Source: Flavobacterium sangjuense
GTDB taxonomy: Bacteria > Bacteroidota > Bacteroidia > Flavobacteriales > Flavobacteriaceae
Length of the DNA: 64,000 nucleotides
Assembly (NCBI RefSeq): GCF_004797125.1
Contig: NZ_CP038810.1
Coordinates: forward strand, 1,922,001 to 1,986,000
Direction: 5' to 3'
Positions within the stretch are counted from its first letter, which is position 1; each line of letters starts with the position of its first letter. Under the pieces are notes generated by a model. It was not told the DNA's origin and searched no databases. It saw only the letters and a program-made list of their open reading frames with translations. Of this stretch, positions 8,648 through 16,702 are shown piece after piece. The position numbers and the translations under genes are program-made.

Positions 8648-9154
8648 TTATTTTTTTTCTTCTTTAGGCATATCTGATGCACCCATATCTCGAATGCAAA
8701 CATATTTACCATCTCTTTTTTCAAACAGTGCCATATAATTCCCGCTGGCTTTTTTCGTTCCTGTAGAATCAACTAATTTGTAACTGCCTAATTCTACTAC
8801 CTGATTTCCATCACTTGAAGGAAAAACTTCGTTGGCAGTATAAGAGATTTTATTACCGCTTCCCATATTTTTAACCTGGTCAGCTAACTTGGCATCAACT
8901 GCTTGCTTGCCAGCCAGCGGTGCTGCGTTTTGCTCATAACTAACTACATCATCAGAGTAATACACAATTGATTCCGGCTTTCCGGCATTCATGGCATCAG
9001 CAAATGCGGATTCCATAGTTTGTAATTCGGCTTTGATAGCTTCTTTGTCAACAACTGGTGCTGCTGCAGTTTCTTCTTCTTTTTTTGGTTGACAGGCAAT
9101 AACTAAAGCTGTAATTATTGCTAGTCCAATCCCTTTTAACATCTTGTTTTTCAT
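8648..9154 (-). CDS. DUF4440 / SnoaL-like (NTF2-fold) lipoprotein
   Basis: The 168-residue protein has a lipoprotein signal with lipobox VIAC (Cys21) followed by QPKKEEE. The body (about 38-160) matches the DUF4440/NTF2-like pattern: an initial helix (MESAFADAMNAGKPESIVYYSDDVV), then alternating strands ending in FEKRDGKYVCIRDMGASD. Such proteins bind small ligands or act as ketosteroid-isomerase-like enzymes, but the function here is unknown. It probably sits in the periplasm attached to the inner or outer membrane. Confidence 0.75.
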   Translation of the reverse strand: MKNKMLKGIGLAIITALVIACQPKKEEETAAAPVVDKEAIKAELQTMESAFADAMNAGKPESIVYYSDDVVSYEQNAAPLAGKQAVDAKLADQVKNMGSGNKISYTANEVFPSSDGNQVVELGSYKLVDSTGTKKASGNYMALFEKRDGKYVCIRDMGASDMPKEEKK

Positions 9155-9283
9155 AAATTGGTTGGTTTAAATTAATATTAGTTTTTAGGCTAAACCACAA
9201 GACTAAGGGCAGTTAAAGGTAATGATAATTTATTTACTGTCAGATATTTATTCAATAAAATATTAACCGGTAGTGAGAAAAAT

Positions 9284-9748
9284 TTAGGACATTTTGGCTA
9301 AGACTACTTCGAGCTTATCAAAGTTTTCTTCGTTTTTATCGACTACATATGGTTTTAGTTTGTTGCATTCTTCAACCGTATTAAAAAGCATTTTAAAAAC
9401 AATCTTTGTGCTGTCGTTGGATAGTTCTTCAAAGGTTGCCAGAATTTGAAACAGCGGTTTTGAATGACGTTTCCAGGCGATTAGCGTTGGTTTTTCTATT
9501 TTGATGAACTCCACTTCATTGACGTAATTTCCTTTGTCCGGACCGTGCATTATAAAGCTCCATTTTCCACCAACTCTAAAGTCGAATTCGTTAAACGTGT
9601 TGGTAAAACCTTTTGGTCCCCACCAATTTTTCAAATGATTGGGTTCTGACCAGGCTTTGAAAACCAGCTCTATTGGGAAGTTTACAGTTCTCGTGCTTAC
9701 AATTTCGCTGTCGGGTGTGGTTGCGATTATTTCTGATGACATTTCCAT
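9284..9748 (-). CDS. SRPBCC (AHSA1/START-like) domain protein
   Basis: The 154-residue cytoplasmic protein has the AHSA1/SRPBCC pattern: TRTVNFPIELVFKAWSEPNHLKNWWGPKGF near the start, then FRVGGKWSFIMHGPDKG, and a C-terminal helix. Members bind hydrophobic ligands; the ligand here is unknown. The gene starts 10 bases after the stop of the DUF1801 gene, so the two form a pair often seen together in Bacteroidota. Confidence 0.8.
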   Translation of the reverse strand: MEMSSEIIATTPDSEIVSTRTVNFPIELVFKAWSEPNHLKNWWGPKGFTNTFNEFDFRVGGKWSFIMHGPDKGNYVNEVEFIKIEKPTLIAWKRHSKPLFQILATFEELSNDSTKIVFKMLFNTVEECNKLKPYVVDKNEENFDKLEVVLAKMS

Positions 9749-9758
9749 ACCATTAGTT

Positions 9759-10169
9759 TTAGTTATTTTTTGCAGCTGTAGTAATGATTTCTTCCAAGAC
9801 TTTCAGATTGATATCTTCCAGCTTGTTAATATAAAGACAGCCAACACCTGTTTTGTGTTTGCCCAATTTTTCTAACATTTCAGCCTGTGCCTGCAGATGC
9901 AAAGGAAACAGCGATAAGTTTGCCTTGCGTGGAGAAAAACCAATCTTAAGCCAATCGACTTCGCGCCCTGAGGCCGGACTTTTATACCTGATATTCCCAA
10001 AACCAATCACGGAAGCGCCCCACATTTTTGGTTCTAGACCAGTTGCCTTTTTCATCATTTCCAATATTACAAAACTGTCTTTGCGTTTTTGTTCCTCGGC
10101 AACGCCATTTAGAAAATCGAGTACACTGGCGTCGTTTTCCTTTGTTTTTATTTCTGCTGGTTTGGCCAT
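9759..10169 (-). CDS. DUF1801 (YdhG-like) protein
   Basis: The 136-residue protein matches the DUF1801 family: ILEMMKKATGLEPKMWGAS, then GFGNIRYKSPASGREVDW, FSPRKANLSLF and a C-terminal GVGCLYINKLEDIN. The fold is small alpha/beta and the function is unknown. It is followed leftward by the SRPBCC gene and shares its transcript. Confidence 0.8.
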   Translation of the reverse strand: MAKPAEIKTKENDASVLDFLNGVAEEQKRKDSFVILEMMKKATGLEPKMWGASVIGFGNIRYKSPASGREVDWLKIGFSPRKANLSLFPLHLQAQAEMLEKLGKHKTGVGCLYINKLEDINLKVLEEIITTAAKNN

Positions 10170-10248
10170 GGGATTGTTTTCAGTATAGTAAAATTAACAA
10201 AAAACACACACGAAACATTTTGTCAAACACTTAAAATTTACCGCGCAG

Positions 10249-10279
10249 TTGACACACTCAATAAAAAATACTACTTTTA
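10249..10279 (+). promoter_or_regulatory. Candidate promoter of pyrR-pyrB
   Basis: TTG (10249-10251) followed by 20 bases and TACTTTTA (10272-10279, one off TAnnTTTG) lies 19 bases before the pyrR ATG. No terminator-like attenuator lies between the box and the start codon. Confidence 0.45.
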
Positions 10280-10298
10280 CAACCCAAACAACACTATC

Positions 10299-10832
10299 AT
10301 GAGTCAAAAAGTATTGCTCACTTCCAAAGAAGTCAATATCATACTCCATCGTTTGGCTTGTCAGTTAATCGAAAATCACCTCGATTTTTCCAACTCAGTT
10401 CTCATAGGCATTCAGCCACGCGGCGTATCACTTGCAGAACGCTTGAAGACCATTTTAGAAACCGATTACAACATCAAAAATATTTCGCTAGGCTTTTTGG
10501 ATATTACGTTTTTTCGTGATGATTTCCGTCGTGGCGAAAAACAATTAGAAGCAAATAAAACGCAAATCGACTTTCTGGTAGAAGATAAAAAAGTAGTCTT
10601 TATTGATGATGTGCTCTTTACCGGAAGAAGTATTCGGGCTGCGCTGACCGCCATACAATCCTTTGGAAGACCAGCTGAAATAGAATTATTAGTATTGATA
10701 GACAGACGATTCAGCCGCCATCTGCCAATACAACCCGATTATCGCGGTCGTCAGGTAGATGTGATTAACGATGAAAAAGTAAAAGTCTGCTGGAAGGAGA
10801 AGGATGGGGAAGATGCGGTTTATTTGAGTTAA
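10299..10832 (+). CDS. pyrR: PyrR: pyrimidine operon regulator / uracil phosphoribosyltransferase
   Basis: The 177-residue protein is a type I phosphoribosyltransferase with the PRPP-binding motif VVFIDDVLFTGRS at 99-111. The PyrR-specific segments GIQPRGVSLAERL (37-49) and a terminal VDVINDEKVKVCW are present. The family can convert uracil and PRPP to UMP. In Firmicutes it also binds pyr mRNA to cause attenuation. Here it directly precedes pyrB, but I see no pyr-type attenuator in front of either gene, so an RNA-binding role is only an inference from the family. Confidence 0.9.
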   Translation: MSQKVLLTSKEVNIILHRLACQLIENHLDFSNSVLIGIQPRGVSLAERLKTILETDYNIKNISLGFLDITFFRDDFRRGEKQLEANKTQIDFLVEDKKVVFIDDVLFTGRSIRAALTAIQSFGRPAEIELLVLIDRRFSRHLPIQPDYRGRQVDVINDEKVKVCWKEKDGEDAVYLS

Positions 10833-10876
10833 GTCAAAAGGGATAAGTATAAAAAGAAACACACAACTAAAATAAA

Positions 10877-11806
10877 ATGTCCGAGCTATCAGTCAACCAT
10901 TTATTAGGGATAAAATATCTGAACAAACAGGATATCGATTTGATATTTGAAATAGCTGACCATTTCAAGGAAGTCATTAATCGGCCAATCAAAAAAGTGC
11001 CATCACTGCGCGACATTACCATTGCCAACATCTTTTTCGAAAATAGTACACGAACCAAATTGTCTTTCGAGTTAGCTCAAAAAAGACTTTCTGCAGATGT
11101 GATTAGTTTTTCGACAGCACAATCTTCGGTAAAAAAAGGAGAAACGCTGATAGACACCGTAAACAATATCCTTTCGATGAAAGTGGATATGGTAGTTATG
11201 CGTCATGCCAATCCTGGTGCCGCTTACTTCTTATCACAAAACGTAAAAGCAAGCATCATCAACGCTGGAGACGGAGCACACGAACATCCGACACAAGCAT
11301 TGTTGGATAGTTATTCTATCAAAGAAAGACTGGGAGAAGTAGGAGGAAAGAAAGTGGTAATCGTAGGCGATATTCTACACTCACGAGTTGCCTTGTCGAA
11401 TATCTATGCGCTGCAAATGCAAGGTGCCGAAGTAAAAGTATGCGGACCAAAAACCCTGATTCCGAAGCACATTGAAAGTCTTGGCGTAACCGTTGAACCA
11501 AACCTGCGAAAAGCACTTGAATGGTGTGATGTGGCGAATATGCTTCGCGTTCAAAACGAAAGAATGGATGTGAATTACTTTCCGTCAACACGGGAATATG
11601 CTCAGCAGTATGGTGTTGACAAACAGCTTTTGGATTCTTTATCCAAAGAAATTGTAATCATGCATCCCGGACCAATAAATCGTGGTGTAGAAATCACTTC
11701 AGATGTTGCCGACTCCAAACAATCGGTCATCTTAGACCAAGTCGAAAACGGTGTTGCTATTAGAATGGCGGTAATCTATCTTTTGGCTTCTAAAATACAA
11801 CCATAA
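10877..11806 (+). CDS. pyrB: Aspartate carbamoyltransferase catalytic subunit
   Basis: PyrB condenses carbamoyl phosphate with aspartate, the committed step of pyrimidine synthesis. The 309-residue sequence shows the carbamoyl-phosphate site STRTKLSFE near residue 57. It also has HEHPTQALLDSYSI, the LRVQNERMD segment and MHPGPINRGVEI near the end. It lies 44 bases downstream of pyrR and ends in a strong terminator. No pyrI regulatory chain is present nearby. Confidence 0.95.
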   Translation: MSELSVNHLLGIKYLNKQDIDLIFEIADHFKEVINRPIKKVPSLRDITIANIFFENSTRTKLSFELAQKRLSADVISFSTAQSSVKKGETLIDTVNNILSMKVDMVVMRHANPGAAYFLSQNVKASIINAGDGAHEHPTQALLDSYSIKERLGEVGGKKVVIVGDILHSRVALSNIYALQMQGAEVKVCGPKTLIPKHIESLGVTVEPNLRKALEWCDVANMLRVQNERMDVNYFPSTREYAQQYGVDKQLLDSLSKEIVIMHPGPINRGVEITSDVADSKQSVILDQVENGVAIRMAVIYLLASKIQP

Positions 11807-11807
11807 A

Positions 11808-11836
11808 AAAATCCCGAACTAGTCGGGATTTTTTGT
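11808..11836. terminator. Bidirectional terminator between pyrB and the DUF349 gene
   Basis: The stem AATCCCGA (11810-11817) pairs with TCGGGATT (11823-11830) around a five-base loop. It is flanked by an A run on the left and a T run on the right, so it can serve both converging genes. Confidence 0.85.
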
Positions 11837-11837
11837 T

Positions 11838-14066
11838 TTATTCTGATTTGATACTTCTAAGTTGTTTTAGCTTTTCTTTCCAAGTGGCTAATTCTTCTTT
11901 TTGTTTCTCAATATTAGCCATTACTTCTTTCACCATTGGATTATCTGCTTTTGCTCTTCCAAAGAACTGAATGTTATTCTCCAATTGGAAAAGATTGCTT
12001 TGTACTTCTTCAATTTTACGCATGATGAATACTTTTTCGTTATCCAATTTTCTGGTGTTTTCTGCACCTGAAAGATTGTCTAAACGATTTGCATAGCGCA
12101 CCATTTCATTGTCTTTTTTGCTTGAGCTTAATTTTTCAAACAAAGCATCAAGGATTTTATTGAATTTTCCTTCGATGTGTCTGCGTGCGAACGGCACTTT
12201 TCCAAAACTTTTCCAGGTTTCGATATGTGCTTTGATGGCATCCAAATCGGCTTTGTGTTCACCAATAAGTTCAAATGATTTTATGGTTTCTAAATAGGCT
12301 TTCTTCTTGTCAAATGCTTCAACTTCTTCGGCATTAGCTTCGGTTTTCTGCTCTTTTAGTTTTTCGAAATATTCGTTACAGGCACCTCTGAATTCACCCC
12401 AAAGTTTATCAGAAAACTTTCTTGGCACATGACCAATTGTTTTCCATTCTTCCTGAATTTGTTTGAATAAAGGTGTTGTTGCAGCAAAATCAGTACTATC
12501 TTTTAATTCAATTGCTTTGGCAACTAAGGCTTGTTTTTTAGAAAGATTATCATTTTGGTCTTTCTTAATGTCTTTGTAGAAAGAGTTTTTCAAAACATTA
12601 AAACTTCTAACCGCATTTTTAAATTCGGTCCATGTTTGGTCTGTAACTTCAGGCGGAACTTTTCCGGCGCCGAAGAACTGATTACGTAAGGCTTCTACTT
12701 TTTCAATCTGGCCTAACCAAGCTGCATGAGAGTTTACTTTTTCCTGAGCTAAAACTTCTATTTGGGCAATGATTTCTTTTTTCTTAGCCAAATTAGCTGT
12801 TTCCACTTCACGAAGTTTTTCAAACAATCCTTCGCGTTTGTCGTGCATTTGTTTGGTCAATTCGCTGAATCTGTTCCAAATTTCTTCACGGCTTTCTCTT
12901 GAAACTGGACCAATATCTTCTTTCCAGATTCGGTGTAAATCCTGCAATTCACGGAAAGCTTTATTGATATCTTCTTCTTTTACTAATTCTTCAACACGCT
13001 CAATGATTTTAAGCTTTTGAACCAAATTGTGTTTGAAATCCAAATCGCGAATTTCTCTATCCAAGTGTAATACATCGTAGAAATTCTCTAAATGAAAGTG
13101 GTAGTTATTCCAAACGTGATTGTATTTGTCCTTTGGAATTGGTCCAGCCACTTTCCATCGGTCTCTGATATCGTTAAATTTCTTTAAAGTAACCGGAATA
13201 CTATCCTGACTGTGGATTAGATTCTTTAATTCCTCTACAATCGCCAATCTGGTTTCTAAATTTGCTTTTAGATTGTTTTGCAGGCTTTGGAAATGGCTAT
13301 TTTTTTTGTCTCTGTATTGAGAATATAATTGGTCAAATTTGATTTTTAAAGGGAAATGATAATGAAAATCTTCGGTAGTATCCGGATTTTCAGCATGGAA
13401 TTCCTCTTTCTTTTCATCAATAAAATGATGGTATTTTGATAAGAATGCTCTTTTTAGTTCTTCAACATGATCCTTAACCGACATTAGTTTTTCGACAACA
13501 ACTAATTCGCCTAATTCGTCCACCAATTGCTCCATTGAAAGTGTGTCGTAATCAAGCATTGGAATATCATGACGCTCTTTTAAGGTTTCGTCTTCGCTTT
13601 CCTCTGCGTTTACTTCTTCGATGGCATTGATTACCGATTGGCTATCGCTCTCGATTACCGGAGTATCATCGGCAACCTGTTCATCAGTCAATTCAACTGT
13701 CTCTTCTACTTCTTCAGTTGTAGCTTTTGATTTAGTTTTCTTTACTTTAGGCTCAACAGTTTCTTCAACAAGTGCTTCTCTTTCGGCAGCAACTTCAAGT
13801 TCATCTTCTGTAAGCGCTTCGGTTAGAATGGCAGCTTTTTGCTCAACCACTTCTTCAATGGGAGCTTCTACTTCAGCAACAGCTTCAACTTCAACAGCAG
13901 TTTCCTCCGCCAGTTCGCTAACGCTCGTTTCCGCTTCAGAAATAGGTTCTGCTCCTTCTTGATTTTCAACAAGAATCTCTTGATTTTCAGCGATGGTCAC
14001 TTCTTGTGATTCATCGGCTACGCTTCCATCTGCTTCAAGCAGGTTATCATTCTTTTCTTCTAACAT
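11838..14066 (-). CDS. DUF349 repeat protein with acidic N-terminal region
   Basis: The 742-residue protein has an N-terminal acidic, low-complexity region (about 1-165) made mainly of Glu, Val, Ala and Thr. It is followed by about 550 residues of mostly helical sequence. Repeated units there contain W..GP.P. or W...G.VP patterns (RWKVAGPIPKDKYNHVWNNY, IWKEDIGPVSRESREEIWNRF, FFGAGKVPPEVTDQTW, EWKTIGHVPRKFSDKLWGEF, SWKSFGKVPFARRHIEGKF), which define DUF349. Function is unknown; a cytoplasmic scaffold or nucleic-acid-related role has been suggested for the family only loosely. A 25-bp dispersed repeat lies inside the acidic region. Confidence 0.85.
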   Translation of the reverse strand: MLEEKNDNLLEADGSVADESQEVTIAENQEILVENQEGAEPISEAETSVSELAEETAVEVEAVAEVEAPIEEVVEQKAAILTEALTEDELEVAAEREALVEETVEPKVKKTKSKATTEEVEETVELTDEQVADDTPVIESDSQSVINAIEEVNAEESEDETLKERHDIPMLDYDTLSMEQLVDELGELVVVEKLMSVKDHVEELKRAFLSKYHHFIDEKKEEFHAENPDTTEDFHYHFPLKIKFDQLYSQYRDKKNSHFQSLQNNLKANLETRLAIVEELKNLIHSQDSIPVTLKKFNDIRDRWKVAGPIPKDKYNHVWNNYHFHLENFYDVLHLDREIRDLDFKHNLVQKLKIIERVEELVKEEDINKAFRELQDLHRIWKEDIGPVSRESREEIWNRFSELTKQMHDKREGLFEKLREVETANLAKKKEIIAQIEVLAQEKVNSHAAWLGQIEKVEALRNQFFGAGKVPPEVTDQTWTEFKNAVRSFNVLKNSFYKDIKKDQNDNLSKKQALVAKAIELKDSTDFAATTPLFKQIQEEWKTIGHVPRKFSDKLWGEFRGACNEYFEKLKEQKTEANAEEVEAFDKKKAYLETIKSFELIGEHKADLDAIKAHIETWKSFGKVPFARRHIEGKFNKILDALFEKLSSSKKDNEMVRYANRLDNLSGAENTRKLDNEKVFIMRKIEEVQSNLFQLENNIQFFGRAKADNPMVKEVMANIEKQKEELATWKEKLKQLRSIKSE
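13908..13932. repeat. 25-bp dispersed repeat, copy inside the DUF349 gene
   Basis: The core CGCCAGTTCGCTAACGCTCG and the next five bases match 58851-58875 at all but two positions. Here the element is antisense to the gene and is read as the residues AETSVSELAE in the acidic region. The other copies are at 29345 and 58851. Confidence 0.6.
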
Positions 14067-14182
14067 TTTGTAAAATGTTTTAAGGGTTACACATTTTGAG
14101 GGCGAAAGATACTAAAGAAGCACCGAAAATTCAAAGAAAATCAACGATTTCTCGTTTAAAGGAATGCAAATGGCGTATTAAA

Positions 14183-14215
14183 AACAAAAAAAAGTTGTTG
14201 AATTTCAACAGCTTT
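14183..14215 (-). terminator. Terminator of the endonuclease gene
   Basis: An imperfect hairpin (AAAG-T-TGTTGA, loop ATT, TCAACA-G-CTTT, 14191-14215) is followed leftward by a T-rich stretch (complement of 14183-14193). It lies 24 bases beyond the stop of the gene at 14240. Confidence 0.6.
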
Positions 14216-14239
14216 TTTCTATAAATTGGAGTTATAAAT

Positions 14240-15358
14240 CTAGTTTACCAACACTTTTTTGGTAACAGAATTAGTCGCAGAAGATAGTTTTAAGAAATAA
14301 AATCCTTTTGGCAAATTGCTAATTGTGTAGGTGTTGCTTTCCATAATTGGGTTTTTTATTTGCTGTAAAACTTGTCCGTTGATAGCGATGATTTCTATTT
14401 CATCTATCGTAACTTCGGTTTCAATATTTACTGTTCCGTTGCTGGATGGGTTTGGATAAATTTTAACTTCATCAATTGAACTAAAGTTTTGTGTACTCAA
14501 GGCTGCACATGCTGCAGTCCAAACTTGGCAAACATACTCAGGATGATCTATGTAAGGATTTCGATTGCCTTGATAATTATAAATAGCATTGTTTCTTGCA
14601 ATCTCTTTTGTACTTACAGGATCTTGAATATGCCAGGTGAGTAGAATATTTAAAAATGTAGGAGACAAAGCGTTGTTGGCAGTTCCATCAAACATATTTT
14701 TAGACACTACGGTAGTGGTGTTGTAAAAGTCTACCATACTATCCTCATAACGAGTTACAAAATAAAATATGCTTCTGGCGATGTCGCCTTTAAACTCATC
14801 AAGAGGTTCAAAAACAGTATTGGTATAACCAGCGGAATATCCTGAGTTAACATTAGGGCCTAATTTAGAACCATTTAGGGTTGTACTATTTGGATTATTT
14901 ACCCTCCCATAAGGAAAGTTATCTCTTAATCCGTTTACTTTTCCATCCGTAGGTGCTACGTGGAAAGGGTCGTTTTTCATTGGATCTATTGCAACATTGT
15001 CAAAGAAAGCTTGAGGCACAATGTGTTCTCTGTTGTAACAATCTCCTTCATTTGTATAAGAGCCACATTGCTGACCACTTGAAGTAAAATTATATGGATC
15101 GGGACCAGTTGGATTCTCAGAGTACATATCTAACAATGAATTGTCATTTTCATAATTAGTATCACGAAAGGCAGCGTTTGTGTACAAACCCCATAAAGAA
15201 CCATAACCTTGGTCTACATGTCCTGTTGTAATTCTGGTTTTCAGTTGTGTTTTTAAGGTATAGCCCGTTCCTGTCGCGGAGTTATAATATCCAGCAGGTA
15301 TTTGAGCAAAACCAAGAATTGCAATATTGAGTAATAAAAGGGTAAATATTTTCTTCAT
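14240..15358 (-). CDS. Secreted endonuclease I family protein with T9SS sorting domain
   Basis: The 372-residue protein has a signal peptide (about 1-18, ending GFAQ). A nuclease domain follows with DCYNREHIVPQAFF (106-119), which contains the catalytic His of the EndA/NucM His-Me finger family, and FHVAPTDGKVNGLRDNFPYG at 132-151. A C-terminal type IX sorting domain starts near residue 300 (VKIYPNPSSNGTVNIET ... LPKGFYFLKL). It is probably exported through T9SS to degrade extracellular DNA or RNA for nutrition. It is followed by its own terminator and lies 4 bases downstream of the RNA methyltransferase gene. Confidence 0.9.
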   Translation of the reverse strand: MKKIFTLLLLNIAILGFAQIPAGYYNSATGTGYTLKTQLKTRITTGHVDQGYGSLWGLYTNAAFRDTNYENDNSLLDMYSENPTGPDPYNFTSSGQQCGSYTNEGDCYNREHIVPQAFFDNVAIDPMKNDPFHVAPTDGKVNGLRDNFPYGRVNNPNSTTLNGSKLGPNVNSGYSAGYTNTVFEPLDEFKGDIARSIFYFVTRYEDSMVDFYNTTTVVSKNMFDGTANNALSPTFLNILLTWHIQDPVSTKEIARNNAIYNYQGNRNPYIDHPEYVCQVWTAACAALSTQNFSSIDEVKIYPNPSSNGTVNIETEVTIDEIEIIAINGQVLQQIKNPIMESNTYTISNLPKGFYFLKLSSATNSVTKKVLVN

Positions 15359-15362
15359 TTTT

Positions 15363-16583
15363 TTATATTTCTTTTTTTCTTTCTAATAGCGCCATGTAAA
15401 ATCCATCAAATCCAGTTTCCTGAGCAAGGATTTTTGTTTCCTTAACAAAATTAAATGTTTTTCCGGTTTCTGTTGCTAAGAAACGCTTAATTTGTTCCTG
15501 ATTTTCAGAGGGTAAGACTGAGCAGGTTGCATAAACTAATTTGCCGCCAGGCTTCACAATTTTGGAATAATTCTCTAAAACTTCGGCCTGTACTTTTTTG
15601 ATATTATCGATAAATTCAGGTTGCAGTTTCCATTTTGCATCAGGATTTCTTTTCAAAACTCCCAAACCGCTGCATGGTGCGTCAATTAAGACTCTGTCTG
15701 CTTTTTCGTGTAGTTTTTTGATCACTTTGGTAGTGTCAATTATTCGGTATTCTATATTGAAAGCGCCGTTTCTTTTGGCTCTTAATTTCAATTGTTTTAG
15801 TTTACTTTCATACAAATCCATAGCAATTAATTGCCCTTTGTTTTGCATTAATGAAGCCATGTGTAATGTTTTTCCACCAGCACCGGCACATGTGTCAACG
15901 ACTCTCATTCCGGGTTGAACATCTAGGAAAGCGGCTACTAATTGAGAAGATGCATCCTGCACTTCAAACATTCCTTCTTTAAAAGCATCGGTCAAAAACA
16001 CATTTGCTCTTTCTTTTAAGACTAATGCATCGGGTTGGTCTTTCAAAGATTCGGTTTCAATATTTAAATCCATCAAAAGAGAACGAAGATTTTCCTTTGT
16101 TGTTTTTAGGGTATTTACACGAAGAATAACTTTTGCTGGTTGGTTTTGCGCTGCAATTTCTTTTGTCCAAAGTGCTTCACCCAATTCTTTTACGCCCAAT
16201 TCATCCATCCAATCCGGAATAGATTCGCGCATTTTTCTTATTTTAGAAAGTTCGTCAAATCGTCCTTTTATTTTTCTTTCCGGAGTTCCTTCTAATTGTC
16301 TCCAATCCGGAATTGGATAGCCTCGTAAAACAGCCCAAACGGCAAACATTCTCCATAAATCTTCACGATTGAAAGGTTCTTTTACTTCGGCAATTTCGGC
16401 ATACAATCTTTTCCAGCGAACCACTTCATAGATAGTTTCGGCAACAAATTTTCTGTCGGAACTTCCCCAACGTTTGTCTTTTTTCAAAGCACGGGCAACC
16501 ACTTTATCAGCGTATTCTCCTTCGTTGAAGATAGCGTTTAAAGAGTCAATGGTGGTATAAACTAAATTTCGGTGTAATCGCAT
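15363..16583 (-). CDS. RNA m5C methyltransferase, RsmB/NOP2/Sun family
   Basis: The 406-residue protein transfers a methyl group from SAM to C5 of cytosine in RNA. The N-terminal helical part (about 1-145) resembles the NusB-like domain of RsmB. The catalytic part contains VQDASSQL, the SAM loop DTCAGAGGKTLH, motif IV DAPCSGLGVLKRNPDAKW and motif VI VYATCSVLPSENQEQI. The two catalytic cysteines (PCS and TCS) are both present. The target is probably 16S rRNA C967 as in RsmB, but RlmI/RsmF-like targets cannot be excluded. Confidence 0.88.
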   Translation of the reverse strand: MRLHRNLVYTTIDSLNAIFNEGEYADKVVARALKKDKRWGSSDRKFVAETIYEVVRWKRLYAEIAEVKEPFNREDLWRMFAVWAVLRGYPIPDWRQLEGTPERKIKGRFDELSKIRKMRESIPDWMDELGVKELGEALWTKEIAAQNQPAKVILRVNTLKTTKENLRSLLMDLNIETESLKDQPDALVLKERANVFLTDAFKEGMFEVQDASSQLVAAFLDVQPGMRVVDTCAGAGGKTLHMASLMQNKGQLIAMDLYESKLKQLKLRAKRNGAFNIEYRIIDTTKVIKKLHEKADRVLIDAPCSGLGVLKRNPDAKWKLQPEFIDNIKKVQAEVLENYSKIVKPGGKLVYATCSVLPSENQEQIKRFLATETGKTFNFVKETKILAQETGFDGFYMALLERKKEI

Positions 16584-16702
16584 AGTGTAAAAAAATCAGC
16601 GGGCAAAGATATGTTTTTTTATAACCTAAGTTGTTAATTTTTTCAGACTATGCATTAAAAACAAGTAAGAGTTGTTTTTTTGATAGTTGACAGTTGGGTT
16701 TT

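Noticed and set aside
10170..10298. PyrR-type RNA attenuator in front of pyrR
   Set aside because: Only about 19 bases separate the promoter box from the ATG, with no anti-antiterminator or terminator structure.
14240..15358. Endonuclease as part of a toxin or phage-defence unit
   Set aside because: It has a signal peptide and a T9SS sorting tail, so it acts outside the cell, and no immunity-type gene is adjacent.
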